Shown here: positions 47,160-57,301 of the stretch, in pieces
How the letters are laid out: each line of letters starts with the position of its first letter
Position numbering within the stretch: the first letter of the stretch is position 1
Assembly: GCA_013697055.1 (NCBI GenBank)
Contig: JACCXK010000049.1
Location: 1-64,000 of the forward strand
Origin: Alphaproteobacteria bacterium
GTDB lineage: Bacteria > Pseudomonadota > Alphaproteobacteria > Micropepsales > Micropepsaceae
Direction of reading: 5' to 3'
Length of the DNA: 64,000 bases
Program-made: the position numbers and the translations under genes
The notes under the pieces: generated by a model
Databases searched by the model: none
Told to the model about the DNA's origin: nothing
What the model saw: only the letters and a program-made list of their open reading frames with translations

Positions 47160-47187
47160 ATCGGGAGAGCCTTGCAGCTCTCCCGAT
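47160..47187. terminator. Rho-independent-type terminator between convergent genes
   Basis: atcgggagagc-cttgca-gctctcccgat, preceded by an A-run. Confidence 0.75.
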
Positions 47188-47211
47188 CCGAATTCAAAAA
47201 AGACGAACCCG

Positions 47212-47451
47212 TTACGGAGTACCCGTGACCGAGCCGGTGGTCGAAGTCTGCACGCCGCCGCCATTGCTGGACGCCGCCAGGCCGATCCCTAGGCCCGCAA
47301 GGCCGAGGCCCGTGACAATCAGGAGAGCGCTGGGGGATTCCATCTGCGCCTTCTTCACGCCGGCAGGCTTGCCCGCGGGAAGTGTAGTCGCCGCAAATGC
47401 GTTCGTCGTCACCAAGCTGGCCGCCAAAATGGCTGCACTGAAAGTCCGCAT
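47212..47451 (-). CDS. Small secreted/membrane protein, paralogue of 3052-3285
   Basis: SD ATGGAGA 5 nt upstream of ATG; MRTFSAAILAASLVTTNAFAATTLPAGKPAGVKKAQMES..., Gly/Ser/Thr tail. Confidence 0.65.
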   Translation of the reverse strand: MRTFSAAILAASLVTTNAFAATTLPAGKPAGVKKAQMESPSALLIVTGLGLAGLGIGLAASSNGGGVQTSTTGSVTGTP

Positions 47452-47693
47452 CTGGTTCTCCATAAAGAATAATCTTGGGCTGTTAGGCCTGTTCTACGCG
47501 GCCTCCAGTAACACTGTCAATTCGCGATAGGCCAGTCGGTTCACGGTTGGCGGGAAACAAGGTTTTTGTGTTGCTGCGGCGCAACAATATCGCTTTTCTG
47601 TCAAATTGTCAGGATCCCCGTTCCTCGTCCGGCAAGGCATCTCAACACATCTCTGATAAGTAGATTCCCGTCTTAAACCGAGTGGCCCCTAAA

Positions 47694-49112
47694 ATGTCCG
47701 CTGTCCATCCCGTCATTCTGTCCGGAGGCTCAGGGTCGCGGCTCTGGCCGCTGTCGCGCAGCCTTTTCCCCAAGCAACTGCTCGCTTTGGCCGGAAAACA
47801 CAGCTTGATTCAGGACACCGCCTTGCGCGCGGGGGGCGCGGATTTCGCCAATCCGCTGATCATCTGCAACGTTGAACATCGCTTCCTGATCGCCGAACAG
47901 ATGCGCGAAGCCGGTGTCTCGCCCGAGGCGATTGTCCTGGAACCGATGGGGCGCAACACCGCGCCCGCCGCCGCCATCGCCGCCCTGATGGTGGAACGCA
48001 AGGATTCCGATGGGGTGCTGCTGCTGATGCCGGCGGACCACATTGTGCGGAACCGTACGGCTTTTCTGGAGGCCTTGGACCGCGCCACCGCCGCCGCGCG
48101 GCAGAATCACCTGGTGAGTTTTGGCATCACGCCTGATTCGCCGGAGACCGGTTACGGCTATATCCGGCGTGGGCCGGCCCTGAAGGGGTTGGAGAAAAGC
48201 TTCCAGGTGGCGCGCTTTGTCGAAAAGCCCGATGCTGCCACCGCCGCCGGCTATGTCGCCTCGGGCGACCATGACTGGAACAGCGGCATGTTCGTTTTCA
48301 AGGCCGCCACCTTCCTGGCCGAACTGGAAAAGCTGGAGCCTGAACTTCTGGCGCATTGCCGCGCTGCGCTGGACGGCGCCAAGGGCGACCTGGATTTCCT
48401 GCGGTTGGAAGCGGGTGCTTTCGCCAAGGCCAAGTCCATCTCCATCGACTATGCCGTGATGGAACGCACCGACAAGGCGGCGGTGGTGCCGGTCGAAATG
48501 GGTTGGAGCGATATCGGTTCCTGGGAATCACTTTGGAGCGTGGCGGAGCGCGACGGTAGCGGAAATGCCGTGAAGGGCGATGTGCTGCACCATGGCACGA
48601 AGAATTCCTATCTGCGGAGCGAAGGTCCGCTGGTGGCGGCAGTGGGTGTCGAAGACCTGGTGGTGGTCGCCACCCCGGACGCCGTCCTGGTCAGCCACAA
48701 GAGCGCCTCCCAGGACGTCAAGCGGATCGTGGAGCAACTGGAGAAGTCAGGACGCGAACTGCACAACACCCATCGCAAGGTCTATCGACCCTGGGGCGCC
48801 TATGAAGGCGTCGACGCCGGCGACAATTTCCAGGTCAAGCACATCACCGTGAATCCGGGCGCCAAGCTGTCGCTGCAGATGCATCACAAGCGCGCCGAAC
48901 ACTGGATCGTAGTGTCCGGTACCGCCCAGGTGACTTGCGGCGACAAGGTGTTCGCGATGCGCGAAAATGAATCCACCTATATCCCGCTGGGCTCCAAACA
49001 CCGGCTGGAGAATATGGGCCCCGAGCCGCTACACCTGATCGAGGTGCAATCGGGTTCCTATCTCGGGGAGGACGATATCGTCCGCTTCGAAGATACCTAC
49101 GGACGCAGCTAG
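47694..49112 (+). CDS. manC: Mannose-1-phosphate guanylyltransferase / mannose-6-phosphate isomerase
   Basis: VHPVILSGGSGSRLWPLSRSLFPKQLL; EKPD; C-term YRPWGAYEGVDAGDNFQVKHITVNPGAKLSLQMHHKRAEHW. Confidence 0.95.
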   Translation: MSAVHPVILSGGSGSRLWPLSRSLFPKQLLALAGKHSLIQDTALRAGGADFANPLIICNVEHRFLIAEQMREAGVSPEAIVLEPMGRNTAPAAAIAALMVERKDSDGVLLLMPADHIVRNRTAFLEALDRATAAARQNHLVSFGITPDSPETGYGYIRRGPALKGLEKSFQVARFVEKPDAATAAGYVASGDHDWNSGMFVFKAATFLAELEKLEPELLAHCRAALDGAKGDLDFLRLEAGAFAKAKSISIDYAVMERTDKAAVVPVEMGWSDIGSWESLWSVAERDGSGNAVKGDVLHHGTKNSYLRSEGPLVAAVGVEDLVVVATPDAVLVSHKSASQDVKRIVEQLEKSGRELHNTHRKVYRPWGAYEGVDAGDNFQVKHITVNPGAKLSLQMHHKRAEHWIVVSGTAQVTCGDKVFAMRENESTYIPLGSKHRLENMGPEPLHLIEVQSGSYLGEDDIVRFEDTYGRS

Positions 49113-49119
49113 ACGCGTC

Positions 49120-52100
49120 TTACTGCTTCGCCAGGATGGCCAACGAGGCAGCCGTGACCGCAAACGAACTGAGGATGCCTGTAACGTCCAGCAGAATTTG
49201 GCGCGCGGTAAGCGGCGCCAGGTCGCGCGGCACCACGATGGAGCTGCCGGGCGGCAGGCTCTGGGCGTCGAAATTCAGCCACGACGTCTCCACGCGGCGC
49301 GCCGAGCCGTCAGGTTGGACGACGAAGGTCAGGTCGTCGTCCGAGAATTGCGCGTAACCGCCCGCCCGCTTGATGTAGTCGCCGACGGTCAGGCCCGGGC
49401 GATAACTGTAGCTGCCCGGCTGCATGACTTCGCCCAGTACGGTGACGGTGGAGGGACGCTGCGGGATGAACACCACGTCGCCGGCTTCCAGCAGCGGATC
49501 CAGTTGCGGATTGGCCGCCAGCACGCTCGGATCGGCAGTTAGCGCGATGCGGCCCAGGCCCTTCTGGGTGCGCAACTGAGTGATGAAACCCTGAATGGCG
49601 GTGTAGCCTTCGCCGGTGATCTTGTCGCTGCCGATGCGCGCGATGCCCGCGAGCAACTGGCTCTGGATTTCAGAGGCGGCGCGATTATAGCCTTCTTCCT
49701 CCAACTGGGCCGCGGACTTGCGCAGAAAGACCGTGCCCTGCGGATAGGCCGTGCTGGTCAGCCCACCGGCGCGCATCAGCAATTCGGACAGATGCTCGCC
49801 GCGGCGAATGGGATAATTGCCGGTGAAGCGCACTTCGCCCTGGATGGTGATGGAGCCGGCGCCGACTTCGGTGAAGACCTTGTTGAAGTGAATCTGGTCG
49901 CGCGGACGCACGACATAGCTGACCAGGGTGCCCTGGCGCAGCGGCAATGTCTGCCGCTGGCTGGCGGCGCGGCCGGAGCGGTTGTCCACCGCGGTGGTCA
50001 GAAGCTCCACGCCGCTTTCGTCCGCCCAGCTCACCGTGCCGCCGCCGGCCTGGACCAAATCCGCCAGGGACACGCTGGGGCCAACCAGATAGGTGCCGGG
50101 CCCACGCACCGCGCCGTCGAGGCGGGCGCGATGGTCGATCAGGAAGTTGACCATCACCAGCGGGTCGACACCCAGTTGGCGCGTGAACTCGCCAAAGGTG
50201 TGGGCTTCACGGTTGGTGGCGAAGTCGCCCTGCTCGACCGGCTGGTCCTGGAAATTAGCCGCTGGCGGGAGTGGCTTCTTGTTCGGGCCCAACTGATCCT
50301 GCTCAAACTGCGAGGCCCCGGACGCCTCCTGGTTCTGGTTGGGGGGTTGTTGCTGCTGCGGAACCGCAGGCGTGCCATAGGGCGATGGCGCCGCCTGCAA
50401 GGGCGTTCCGGTTTGTGACGCGACCAGGGCAGCCTGCTGTGCCTGTGCCGACTGGATCGGGCTCTGGGCGCCGCCGCCGGCCGTGCCGCTGCCATTGGCG
50501 GTGATCAGCGCCTGCTGATATGCCTGTTGGCGCATCAGGGCGTTCAAGGTACCGGGCGCAGCGGTGTGCAGGAGCGCGATAATGTTGCTGCGCTGGATGT
50601 CCGCCGGAACGCCGCTGAAATCTTCAACGTCCAAGCCGTTGGCCAGGGCTTCATCCGGTGAAAGACCGAAGGGGTTGGCAGGTGAAACCGCGCTGGCCAC
50701 GGCCACCTGCGCCGCGGCAATGGCCGCCGGCGAAGCCGCATTGCTGCTATTACTGGCATTGCTGGCCGGCCCCGACGATTGGGACGCCGCTATGGCCTGG
50801 GCGCGGTTGGTGGCAAGAGGGTTGCGAATGCGCGACTGATCCAGCGCCAGCTTGTCGAGATAGGTCTTGACGATAAAGCTCAGAAGCTGCGCTTCATCCA
50901 CGGAAATCGGCCGGATAATGTCGTCACTCTGAGTCTGCTGGTCTTCAGTGCCGTTCAGCACCGCCACCGGCGTAAAAGCGACCAGGCTTCTGAGCAGGGT
51001 GCGAGGATCCTTGCGGACGATGATGCCGAACAGGGTATAGGGACTGGCGCCAAGCGCGCCGGGCGCGCGAATAACGTCCGACAGTTTCGTGCCGCCGGTG
51101 ACGGCATACTGGCCCGCGATGCCCGAGCCGCCGGACAGCGTCGCCTGCGCGCCCTGCAGATCGGCGCCGAGTTCTACGCGCAGGATTTCGCTGTCGCGCA
51201 CCACGCCGCCCTGGGCCGGCAAGGCAACAAGATTGAGACGGCCATCGGCCTCAATGCGCTGGACCGCGAGGCGGTAACGCCCGCGTACTTCCTGTCCGCC
51301 CGCCAGCGCCAGCAGGTTTCGCGCCGATATGCTGGCGGCATGGGGCGGAAGCTCATAGATGCCAGGACGGCGCACCAGGCCGGCCACCGCCACGGTGGCG
51401 CCAAGCGGCGCCACGACGATGCGGTCGCCATCGGCCAGGCGCATGCTGGCGCCGCTGCCGCTGCCGGTCAGCACACTGTAAAGATCGATATTGTAGACGC
51501 GGCCGCCGCGATCCAGCCGGATGCGTCGCAGGGTTCCGGCCTTTCTGATGCCGCCCGAAAGCAGAATGGCGTCCACAACCGAGGACAAGCCCGTGACCAA
51601 CCGGGGGCCCGGCGCATTGACCTCACCTGAGACCAGAACGCTGATCTGGCGCACGCGGCCGATCGAGGTGGAGGCGGTGCTGGCGACATAGGCGCGATGC
51701 ACCGCCGCTTCGACATCCTGGCGGAAGCCGCCGAAGCTGCGCCCGGAAGCGGGGATCGGCGCCAAGCGCGGCAGCACGACATTGCCGTCGCGTCCCACCA
51801 CACTGCGGAAATCGCTGTTCTCCTGGCCGCGCAGCGACACGGCAATTTCGTCGCCGGGCCCGAGAATATAATCGTCCTGCACCGCTCCGGTTTCCGGAAC
51901 GGTTACCGGTTGGCCGCTGCCGAGTTGGTCATATCCGAACTGCTGCAAGCGCATGCCGGCGCGCGCGGAGAGAATCTGCTCCAGCCGCGACGTCGGCAGC
52001 GGGCGCAGAAGCTGCATGTTCTGCTGCGGCTGAAGGGTCTGGCCTTGTCCGGGCGTGGACTGCGAATTTCCTGTCCCGCTATTGTTGCCGCCGATGTTGG

Positions 52101-52338
52101 CGCCGCCTAGCAAGCCGCCGAGCCCGCCGCTCTGGCCGCCACGCAGTTGTTGGAGCAGATCGGCGCCAGAATTCTGCGCAAGGCCTTCTCCGGGGAGCGC
52201 CATCCAGCCTATGGCCGCAAGCACAAAGGGCGCGACAAACCCCGCCACGGAGGCGCTGGGGCGGCGGCCCCTCCCGCCGGACTTTTTCGGTATTAGCACT
52301 TGGGAACGTCCCGGTTCGACAGGGCCGTGGTCTAGCAT
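49120..52338 (-). CDS. Large SLBB-domain polysaccharide export protein with low-complexity insert
   Basis: DDYILGPGDEIAVSLRG (Poly_export) followed by several SLBB-like blocks and a C-terminal hydrophobic segment; 1072 aa. Confidence 0.85.
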   Translation of the reverse strand: MLDHGPVEPGRSQVLIPKKSGGRGRRPSASVAGFVAPFVLAAIGWMALPGEGLAQNSGADLLQQLRGGQSGGLGGLLGGANIGGNNSGTGNSQSTPGQGQTLQPQQNMQLLRPLPTSRLEQILSARAGMRLQQFGYDQLGSGQPVTVPETGAVQDDYILGPGDEIAVSLRGQENSDFRSVVGRDGNVVLPRLAPIPASGRSFGGFRQDVEAAVHRAYVASTASTSIGRVRQISVLVSGEVNAPGPRLVTGLSSVVDAILLSGGIRKAGTLRRIRLDRGGRVYNIDLYSVLTGSGSGASMRLADGDRIVVAPLGATVAVAGLVRRPGIYELPPHAASISARNLLALAGGQEVRGRYRLAVQRIEADGRLNLVALPAQGGVVRDSEILRVELGADLQGAQATLSGGSGIAGQYAVTGGTKLSDVIRAPGALGASPYTLFGIIVRKDPRTLLRSLVAFTPVAVLNGTEDQQTQSDDIIRPISVDEAQLLSFIVKTYLDKLALDQSRIRNPLATNRAQAIAASQSSGPASNASNSSNAASPAAIAAAQVAVASAVSPANPFGLSPDEALANGLDVEDFSGVPADIQRSNIIALLHTAAPGTLNALMRQQAYQQALITANGSGTAGGGAQSPIQSAQAQQAALVASQTGTPLQAAPSPYGTPAVPQQQQPPNQNQEASGASQFEQDQLGPNKKPLPPAANFQDQPVEQGDFATNREAHTFGEFTRQLGVDPLVMVNFLIDHRARLDGAVRGPGTYLVGPSVSLADLVQAGGGTVSWADESGVELLTTAVDNRSGRAASQRQTLPLRQGTLVSYVVRPRDQIHFNKVFTEVGAGSITIQGEVRFTGNYPIRRGEHLSELLMRAGGLTSTAYPQGTVFLRKSAAQLEEEGYNRAASEIQSQLLAGIARIGSDKITGEGYTAIQGFITQLRTQKGLGRIALTADPSVLAANPQLDPLLEAGDVVFIPQRPSTVTVLGEVMQPGSYSYRPGLTVGDYIKRAGGYAQFSDDDLTFVVQPDGSARRVETSWLNFDAQSLPPGSSIVVPRDLAPLTARQILLDVTGILSSFAVTAASLAILAKQ

Positions 52339-52356
52339 AGGGCCGCGGAAAGATAG

Positions 52357-52383
52357 AAGGAAAAAGATTTTCCTTGCAATTGC
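52357..52383. promoter_or_regulatory. Inverted repeats in divergent promoter region
   Basis: AAGGAAAA-aga-TTTTCCTT followed by GCAATTGC between divergent export and YjbH genes. Confidence 0.3.
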
Positions 52384-52434
52384 TTAGGCGAAAGGCAAGG
52401 AAATCCCGGACGGGCAGATCGAAGGTCAAAGCAA

Positions 52435-55002
52435 GTGAAGGGACGGGCGCCGTTACCCGGCAGCGGACATACCGCCGCCCGGCGCACGGGCCGGAAAGCG
52501 GCCCGCCGGACCGCGGCTGCGGGATCTACCCTCCTCGCCGTCCTTTTCCTGGCCAGTCCCGCCCGGGCGCAGGAACCCGCCGATCCCGCCAACCTGTTCG
52601 GCGGACGCGGGGTGATCGGAACACCCAGCGCGCGCATGGCCCCGGACGGGGAATTGTCCGTCGGCGCCAGCTTTCTGAAAAACAATCAACATTACAATTT
52701 CGGCTTCGAGGTTTTGCCCTGGCTGGAAACGACCTTCCGCTATTCCGGATTACAGCATTTTCAGAAGGATTATCCCGTCTATTACGACCGCGCCTTTGGC
52801 GTGAAGGCGCGACTGTGGGACGAAAGCGGCCCGTGGCCGGCCGTGGCGGTGGGCATCGACGATGTCATCGGCACCGGCGTCTATAACGGTGAGTATGTCG
52901 TCGCCTCCAAGCGGTTCGGCGACGTCGATACCAGCATCGGCATGGGCTGGGGCCGTCACGCGGGCACGGCAGAACTGCGCAATCCCATCGCGCTGGTGAT
53001 CAAGTCCTTCGACCAGCGCCAATCCTTTTTCGGCCAGGCGGGCGGCGCCGACTTCAAGGCCTTCTTCCACGGCCACAATGTCGGCGTGTTCGGCGGCGCG
53101 GTGTGGCACACTCCGTTCGAAGGCCTGTCGCTGATGGCCGAGTATGACAGCGACAACTATTCGCAGGAAAAAGCCTTCGGCAACTTCTCGCCCAGGAGCC
53201 AGATCAATTACGGCCTCGCCTACAACATCTCCGACAGCGCCCTGCTCGGGCTTTATTGGCTTTACGGCAGGAGCGTCGGCGGCAACTTCTCGCTGCGGCT
53301 CGATCCGGTGCATGAGCAATATCCGCAGAAGTTCGAACCGCCGCCCCCGCCCGTGGCCGAACGCAGCGCCGAACAGCAACGCGCGGCGCTGGCCTCGCTC
53401 CTGGGGCAGCGCGATCCGATCAATGCGGTCAACATCAGATTGATGGATGCCCGCAACGCGGACCGCAATGATTTCGTCGATGCCCTGTGGCGGCAGGGCG
53501 GCGATTATGCCGACATCCAGGTCCGGCAAAGCATGCTCGACCTGACGGTGACGGGCACCGTTTCCAGCACGCGTTGCGCTGCCACCGCGCGGCTGATGCA
53601 GGGCGTGGCGGCGCATATCGATCGTGTCCGGCTGCACGACCCGGAGGCAAGGCGCAGCGTGTCCTGCGCCGTGCCGCGCACGGTGGAAGGTGCAGCGGTC
53701 AGCGCCGCCTTCCTGTCCACCGCCAATCTTAAGCTCCTGGCCCTGCCGGTGGTGCAGACCATCGATGCCTCCGATGTCACGCCCGTGATCGACCTCAAGC
53801 AGGCGATGCGCAATATCAGGACGGCGCTGACCGAGCAGCATCTTGTGGTGGAAGCGCTGTCGCTGGGCGCTGGCGACTTGGTGCTTTACTACCGCAACAA
53901 CCATTACTTCGCGGAAACCGACGCCATCGACCGGATCGTGCGCGTCCTGACCAGGGAAGCGCCGCCCGATGTCGAGAAATTTCGCCTGATCGCCATCTAT
54001 GGCGGCATTCCCCAGCAGGAATTCGACGTCCTGCGCGGCCCGGTAGAACGCAGCGCCTCGCAGAACAGCGGCGAGATTTGGGACAAGTCGGTCAGCCTGG
54101 TCGTACCGCCGATGGACAATCCGGTGCTGGCAGCGGCGGGGCGCGAAACCTATCCCCGGTTCAGCTGGGGCATCTACCCGCAACTGCGCCAGGCGCTGTT
54201 CGATCCCAACCAGCCGTTCGGCGTTCAGCTTCTGGCGGCCGCGAATGCGGGCCTTGAGCTGGCGCCTGGGCTGAGCGTCAGCGGCTCGCTGGAAGTCAGC
54301 CTGTATGACAATTTCGACACCACACGCACCAGCGACAGCGCCTTGCCGCATGTGCGCAGCGACTTCCTGAAATACTTCAATGCCGGCAAAACCGGCATCG
54401 GCCATCTGGAGATGGACTATCGTTTCCGGTTTTCACCCACGGTCTATGTGTCGGCGCGCGCCGGCTATCTCGAAAGCATGTTCGCCGGCGCCGGTGGCGA
54501 GATCCTGTGGCGGCCGGAAGGCGCACGCTGGGCGCTGGGCGCCGACCTCTACCAGGTATGGCAGCGCGATTTCGACAGGCTGGTTGGACTGCAGCACTAT
54601 CATGTGACCACCGGCCATGTGTCGCTCTACTACGCCTCGCCCTGGTATGGCCTGAATTTCCAGTTGCGCGCCGGACAGTATCTGGCAGGAGACCGCGGCT
54701 TCACCTTCCAGGTGACGCGGCGCTTTTCGACCGGCGTCGAGATCGGCGCCTTCTTCACCAAGACCAACGTGCCGGCCAGCCAGTTCGGCGAAGGCAGCTT
54801 CGACAAGGGCATCATCATCCGGCTGCCGCTGGGCTGGGTCGCGCCGCTGGAAACCCAGAGCCAGATCGTCATGGATCTGCGGCCCGTGCAGCGCGACGGC
54901 GGCCAGACACTGTTGGGCGATGCGAACCTGTTCGAAGAAAGCCGCCCCACCAGCGAAGGTGAACTGCTGCTGCGAGAACCTGAGCTGCAGAACGCCAATT
55001 GA
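52435..55002 (+). CDS. YjbH/GfcD-family outer-membrane protein
   Basis: NLFGGRGVIGTPSARMAPDGELSVGASFL; QEKAFGNFSPRSQINYGLAY; GTG start. Confidence 0.85.
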   Translation: MKGRAPLPGSGHTAARRTGRKAARRTAAAGSTLLAVLFLASPARAQEPADPANLFGGRGVIGTPSARMAPDGELSVGASFLKNNQHYNFGFEVLPWLETTFRYSGLQHFQKDYPVYYDRAFGVKARLWDESGPWPAVAVGIDDVIGTGVYNGEYVVASKRFGDVDTSIGMGWGRHAGTAELRNPIALVIKSFDQRQSFFGQAGGADFKAFFHGHNVGVFGGAVWHTPFEGLSLMAEYDSDNYSQEKAFGNFSPRSQINYGLAYNISDSALLGLYWLYGRSVGGNFSLRLDPVHEQYPQKFEPPPPPVAERSAEQQRAALASLLGQRDPINAVNIRLMDARNADRNDFVDALWRQGGDYADIQVRQSMLDLTVTGTVSSTRCAATARLMQGVAAHIDRVRLHDPEARRSVSCAVPRTVEGAAVSAAFLSTANLKLLALPVVQTIDASDVTPVIDLKQAMRNIRTALTEQHLVVEALSLGAGDLVLYYRNNHYFAETDAIDRIVRVLTREAPPDVEKFRLIAIYGGIPQQEFDVLRGPVERSASQNSGEIWDKSVSLVVPPMDNPVLAAAGRETYPRFSWGIYPQLRQALFDPNQPFGVQLLAAANAGLELAPGLSVSGSLEVSLYDNFDTTRTSDSALPHVRSDFLKYFNAGKTGIGHLEMDYRFRFSPTVYVSARAGYLESMFAGAGGEILWRPEGARWALGADLYQVWQRDFDRLVGLQHYHVTTGHVSLYYASPWYGLNFQLRAGQYLAGDRGFTFQVTRRFSTGVEIGAFFTKTNVPASQFGEGSFDKGIIIRLPLGWVAPLETQSQIVMDLRPVQRDGGQTLLGDANLFEESRPTSEGELLLREPELQNAN

Positions 55003-55070
55003 ACGCATGGACGGGCCCCCGAACCGTGGTAAATAACGGGCCCACCTTGCGGCGGCCGACGGAGCAGTGA

Positions 55071-56045
55071 ATGACGAGCCTGGATGAAGTTGAAGCCCGC
55101 GCACCCACCGCAGCGATACGCGAGTTCCTGCGCAACTCGATTTCCATCTCCGACATAACGCAGCAGCTATGGTCCGGCCGGCTGATCGTGGTGGCCGCGC
55201 TGGTGCTGGGGCTGATTTATGGACTCTATGACGCACACCGCGCGGGCCCGCAATTTCAGGCGAACATCGAAATCCTGCCGGCGGAAACCGGCGACGGGGG
55301 CGGCGGCGGCGCCGGTGCGATCGGCATGCTGGCCAGCCTGGCCGGCGGCAGCGGCGGAGGCCCAATATCGAAGTTTACGCAATTTCAGTTCGCCATAGGT
55401 TCCGTCGGAGTGGCGCAGATGCTCGACAAGAAATACGACATGCTCTGCATCATCTATCGCGGCCTGTGCGATCCTAAGACCCATAACTGGCGTCCGCGCA
55501 CCGGCATCGATGCGGCCTTCAACGCCTTTCTGGCGCGCGTCGCGGGCCTGCCCAACCCCAACGGCGCGATGACGCTCGCGGACCTGGCGCAACATAATGC
55601 GAACGGCATCGTCATCACCAAGGACAAGACCAGCGGACTGGTCACGCTGAGCTACCAGAACAAGGACCCGCAATTCGCCGGCGACTATCTCCGCAAGGTT
55701 CTCGACACCACCAACGAGTATGTCCGCGAACAGGATCGCGCTACGGCGCGCAATATGGTGGATTATGTCGCGCACCGCATCGCTACCAATACCAATGTCG
55801 AACAGCGCCAGGCTCTGGATCAATTGCTTCTGCAGCAGGAACGCCGGCAGATGATGACCGAGGTGAACGCCCCTTATGCCGCCACCATTCTTGACGGTCC
55901 GATCGTGCTGCCACTGAACAATGTGCTGCGGAGCACGCTACTGAGTGGTTTCTTCTTCCTGCTGGTCGGCATGGCCATCGTCCTGTTCCGGGGCCTCGTG
56001 CCGGCGCGCTTCCGATTCTGGAGCAGGATTTGCACGCGCTCCTGA
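55071..56045 (+). CDS. Wzz-domain chain-length determinant protein
   Basis: ISISDITQQLWSGRLIVVAALVLGLIYG N-terminal TM; second TM near C-terminus. Confidence 0.75.
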   Translation: MTSLDEVEARAPTAAIREFLRNSISISDITQQLWSGRLIVVAALVLGLIYGLYDAHRAGPQFQANIEILPAETGDGGGGGAGAIGMLASLAGGSGGGPISKFTQFQFAIGSVGVAQMLDKKYDMLCIIYRGLCDPKTHNWRPRTGIDAAFNAFLARVAGLPNPNGAMTLADLAQHNANGIVITKDKTSGLVTLSYQNKDPQFAGDYLRKVLDTTNEYVREQDRATARNMVDYVAHRIATNTNVEQRQALDQLLLQQERRQMMTEVNAPYAATILDGPIVLPLNNVLRSTLLSGFFFLLVGMAIVLFRGLVPARFRFWSRICTRS

Positions 56046-57298
56046 ACCGCAAGATTAATGTCCAGACTTGGCTGGTCTTTTCGACTCTGGCCAGTGTCTT
56101 CCTGATCATCAAGATCGGACGTCTCGGCGCGGACATATTTGCCGGTTATCCGATCGTTATCCTCAATGCCGGCCTTCTTTTGCTGCTGGGAAGACTGATG
56201 ATCCACAAGAGCCACGCCATCCTCATCGCCCTGATCGCCGTCACCAGCGTGCTGGCGGCGCATTTTTCGCACACTCCGATGACGGCGATCCTCGCCCAGA
56301 TAACCGGCATCATCTTGATGTCGGTCTGCTACTTCAGCGTGCTGCTGACCTCCGGCCTGACGGTGCCGCGCTGGATGAACCTTTATGCCGATGTCGCCTT
56401 TTACCTGGCAGTCTTCGGCATCGCCGCTTTCATCGCCCAGCACATCCTGCACTACGACCCGGAAGGCGATCAGCGCCTGAAATCCATCTTCGCCGAGCCG
56501 TCCCTGTTCGTTTACACCACCTTGCCGGCAATGGGCTATTACATGAATGCCTGGGCGAGCGAGCGGCGATACGGGCTCGAAACCTTAATCTTTCTGCTGG
56601 CCTATGTGCTGGCGGATTCCGCGCTGGGCTTTATGGGCCTGCTGCTGATCGGCGCGTTTACCTTCATCAAGCGCTTCACCATCTGGCATCTGTTGCTGGG
56701 CGCCATCGTAATAGCCACTCTGCTGGCCGGACTGTTTTTTGCCAGCGAAAATTTCCGCTTGCGTGTCACCGATACAGCCGTCGCCGCGTCCAGCGAGGAC
56801 ATCAAGCAGACCAACGGCAGCACCTTTGCCTTTCTGTCCAACCTTTACGTCACGGGTCACGCCGTGGCCGATCATCCGGTGTTGGGCGTCGGCATCGGAG
56901 GATATCGCAGCGCCTATGACCGCTATATCAGTGAACTCGGCCAGGTAACTTTGGAGAGCAACAAGAATTCCGTCGGACTGAACAGCGATGACGCCAATTC
57001 CCTGTTCCTGCGGGTGGTGGCGGAGCTGGGCCCGATCGGGCTGATCGCCCTGTTGGGCTTCCTGATTGTCTGCGCCAAAGTAGACGGAACGCCTTATCGC
57101 CAGATCCGCAATGCGCTGTTGCCTTATTTTTTTGTGCGCATGTCGCGCTTCGGCGCCTATTTCTCGATGGAGCTCTACTTCTTCGTGGGTCTCTATCTGC
57201 TCAATTTTCTGGATTACCGCCGGCAGGTGGCATCCGCCGTTCCCGGCGCCCTGCCCGCCCCTGCCGATCCCGCCGGGGCGCGCTACAGCCCGGGATAA
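56030..57298 (+). CDS. O-antigen polymerase/ligase (Wzy/WaaL)-like membrane protein
   Basis: Many TM segments; HPVLGVGIGGYRSAYD and VVAELGPIGLIALLGFLI loops; TTG start overlapping upstream gene. Confidence 0.7.
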   Translation: MHALLNRKINVQTWLVFSTLASVFLIIKIGRLGADIFAGYPIVILNAGLLLLLGRLMIHKSHAILIALIAVTSVLAAHFSHTPMTAILAQITGIILMSVCYFSVLLTSGLTVPRWMNLYADVAFYLAVFGIAAFIAQHILHYDPEGDQRLKSIFAEPSLFVYTTLPAMGYYMNAWASERRYGLETLIFLLAYVLADSALGFMGLLLIGAFTFIKRFTIWHLLLGAIVIATLLAGLFFASENFRLRVTDTAVAASSEDIKQTNGSTFAFLSNLYVTGHAVADHPVLGVGIGGYRSAYDRYISELGQVTLESNKNSVGLNSDDANSLFLRVVAELGPIGLIALLGFLIVCAKVDGTPYRQIRNALLPYFFVRMSRFGAYFSMELYFFVGLYLLNFLDYRRQVASAVPGALPAPADPAGARYSPG

Positions 57299-57301
57299 TG
57301 G

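Noticed and set aside
47565-47590. gttgc...gcaac inverted repeat upstream of manC
   Set aside because: Short stem (5-6 bp) in GC-rich DNA; too weak to call as an operator.
52750-54405. 551-aa minus-strand ORF opposite YjbH
   Set aside because: Shadow frame with no domain; the sense gene is convincing.
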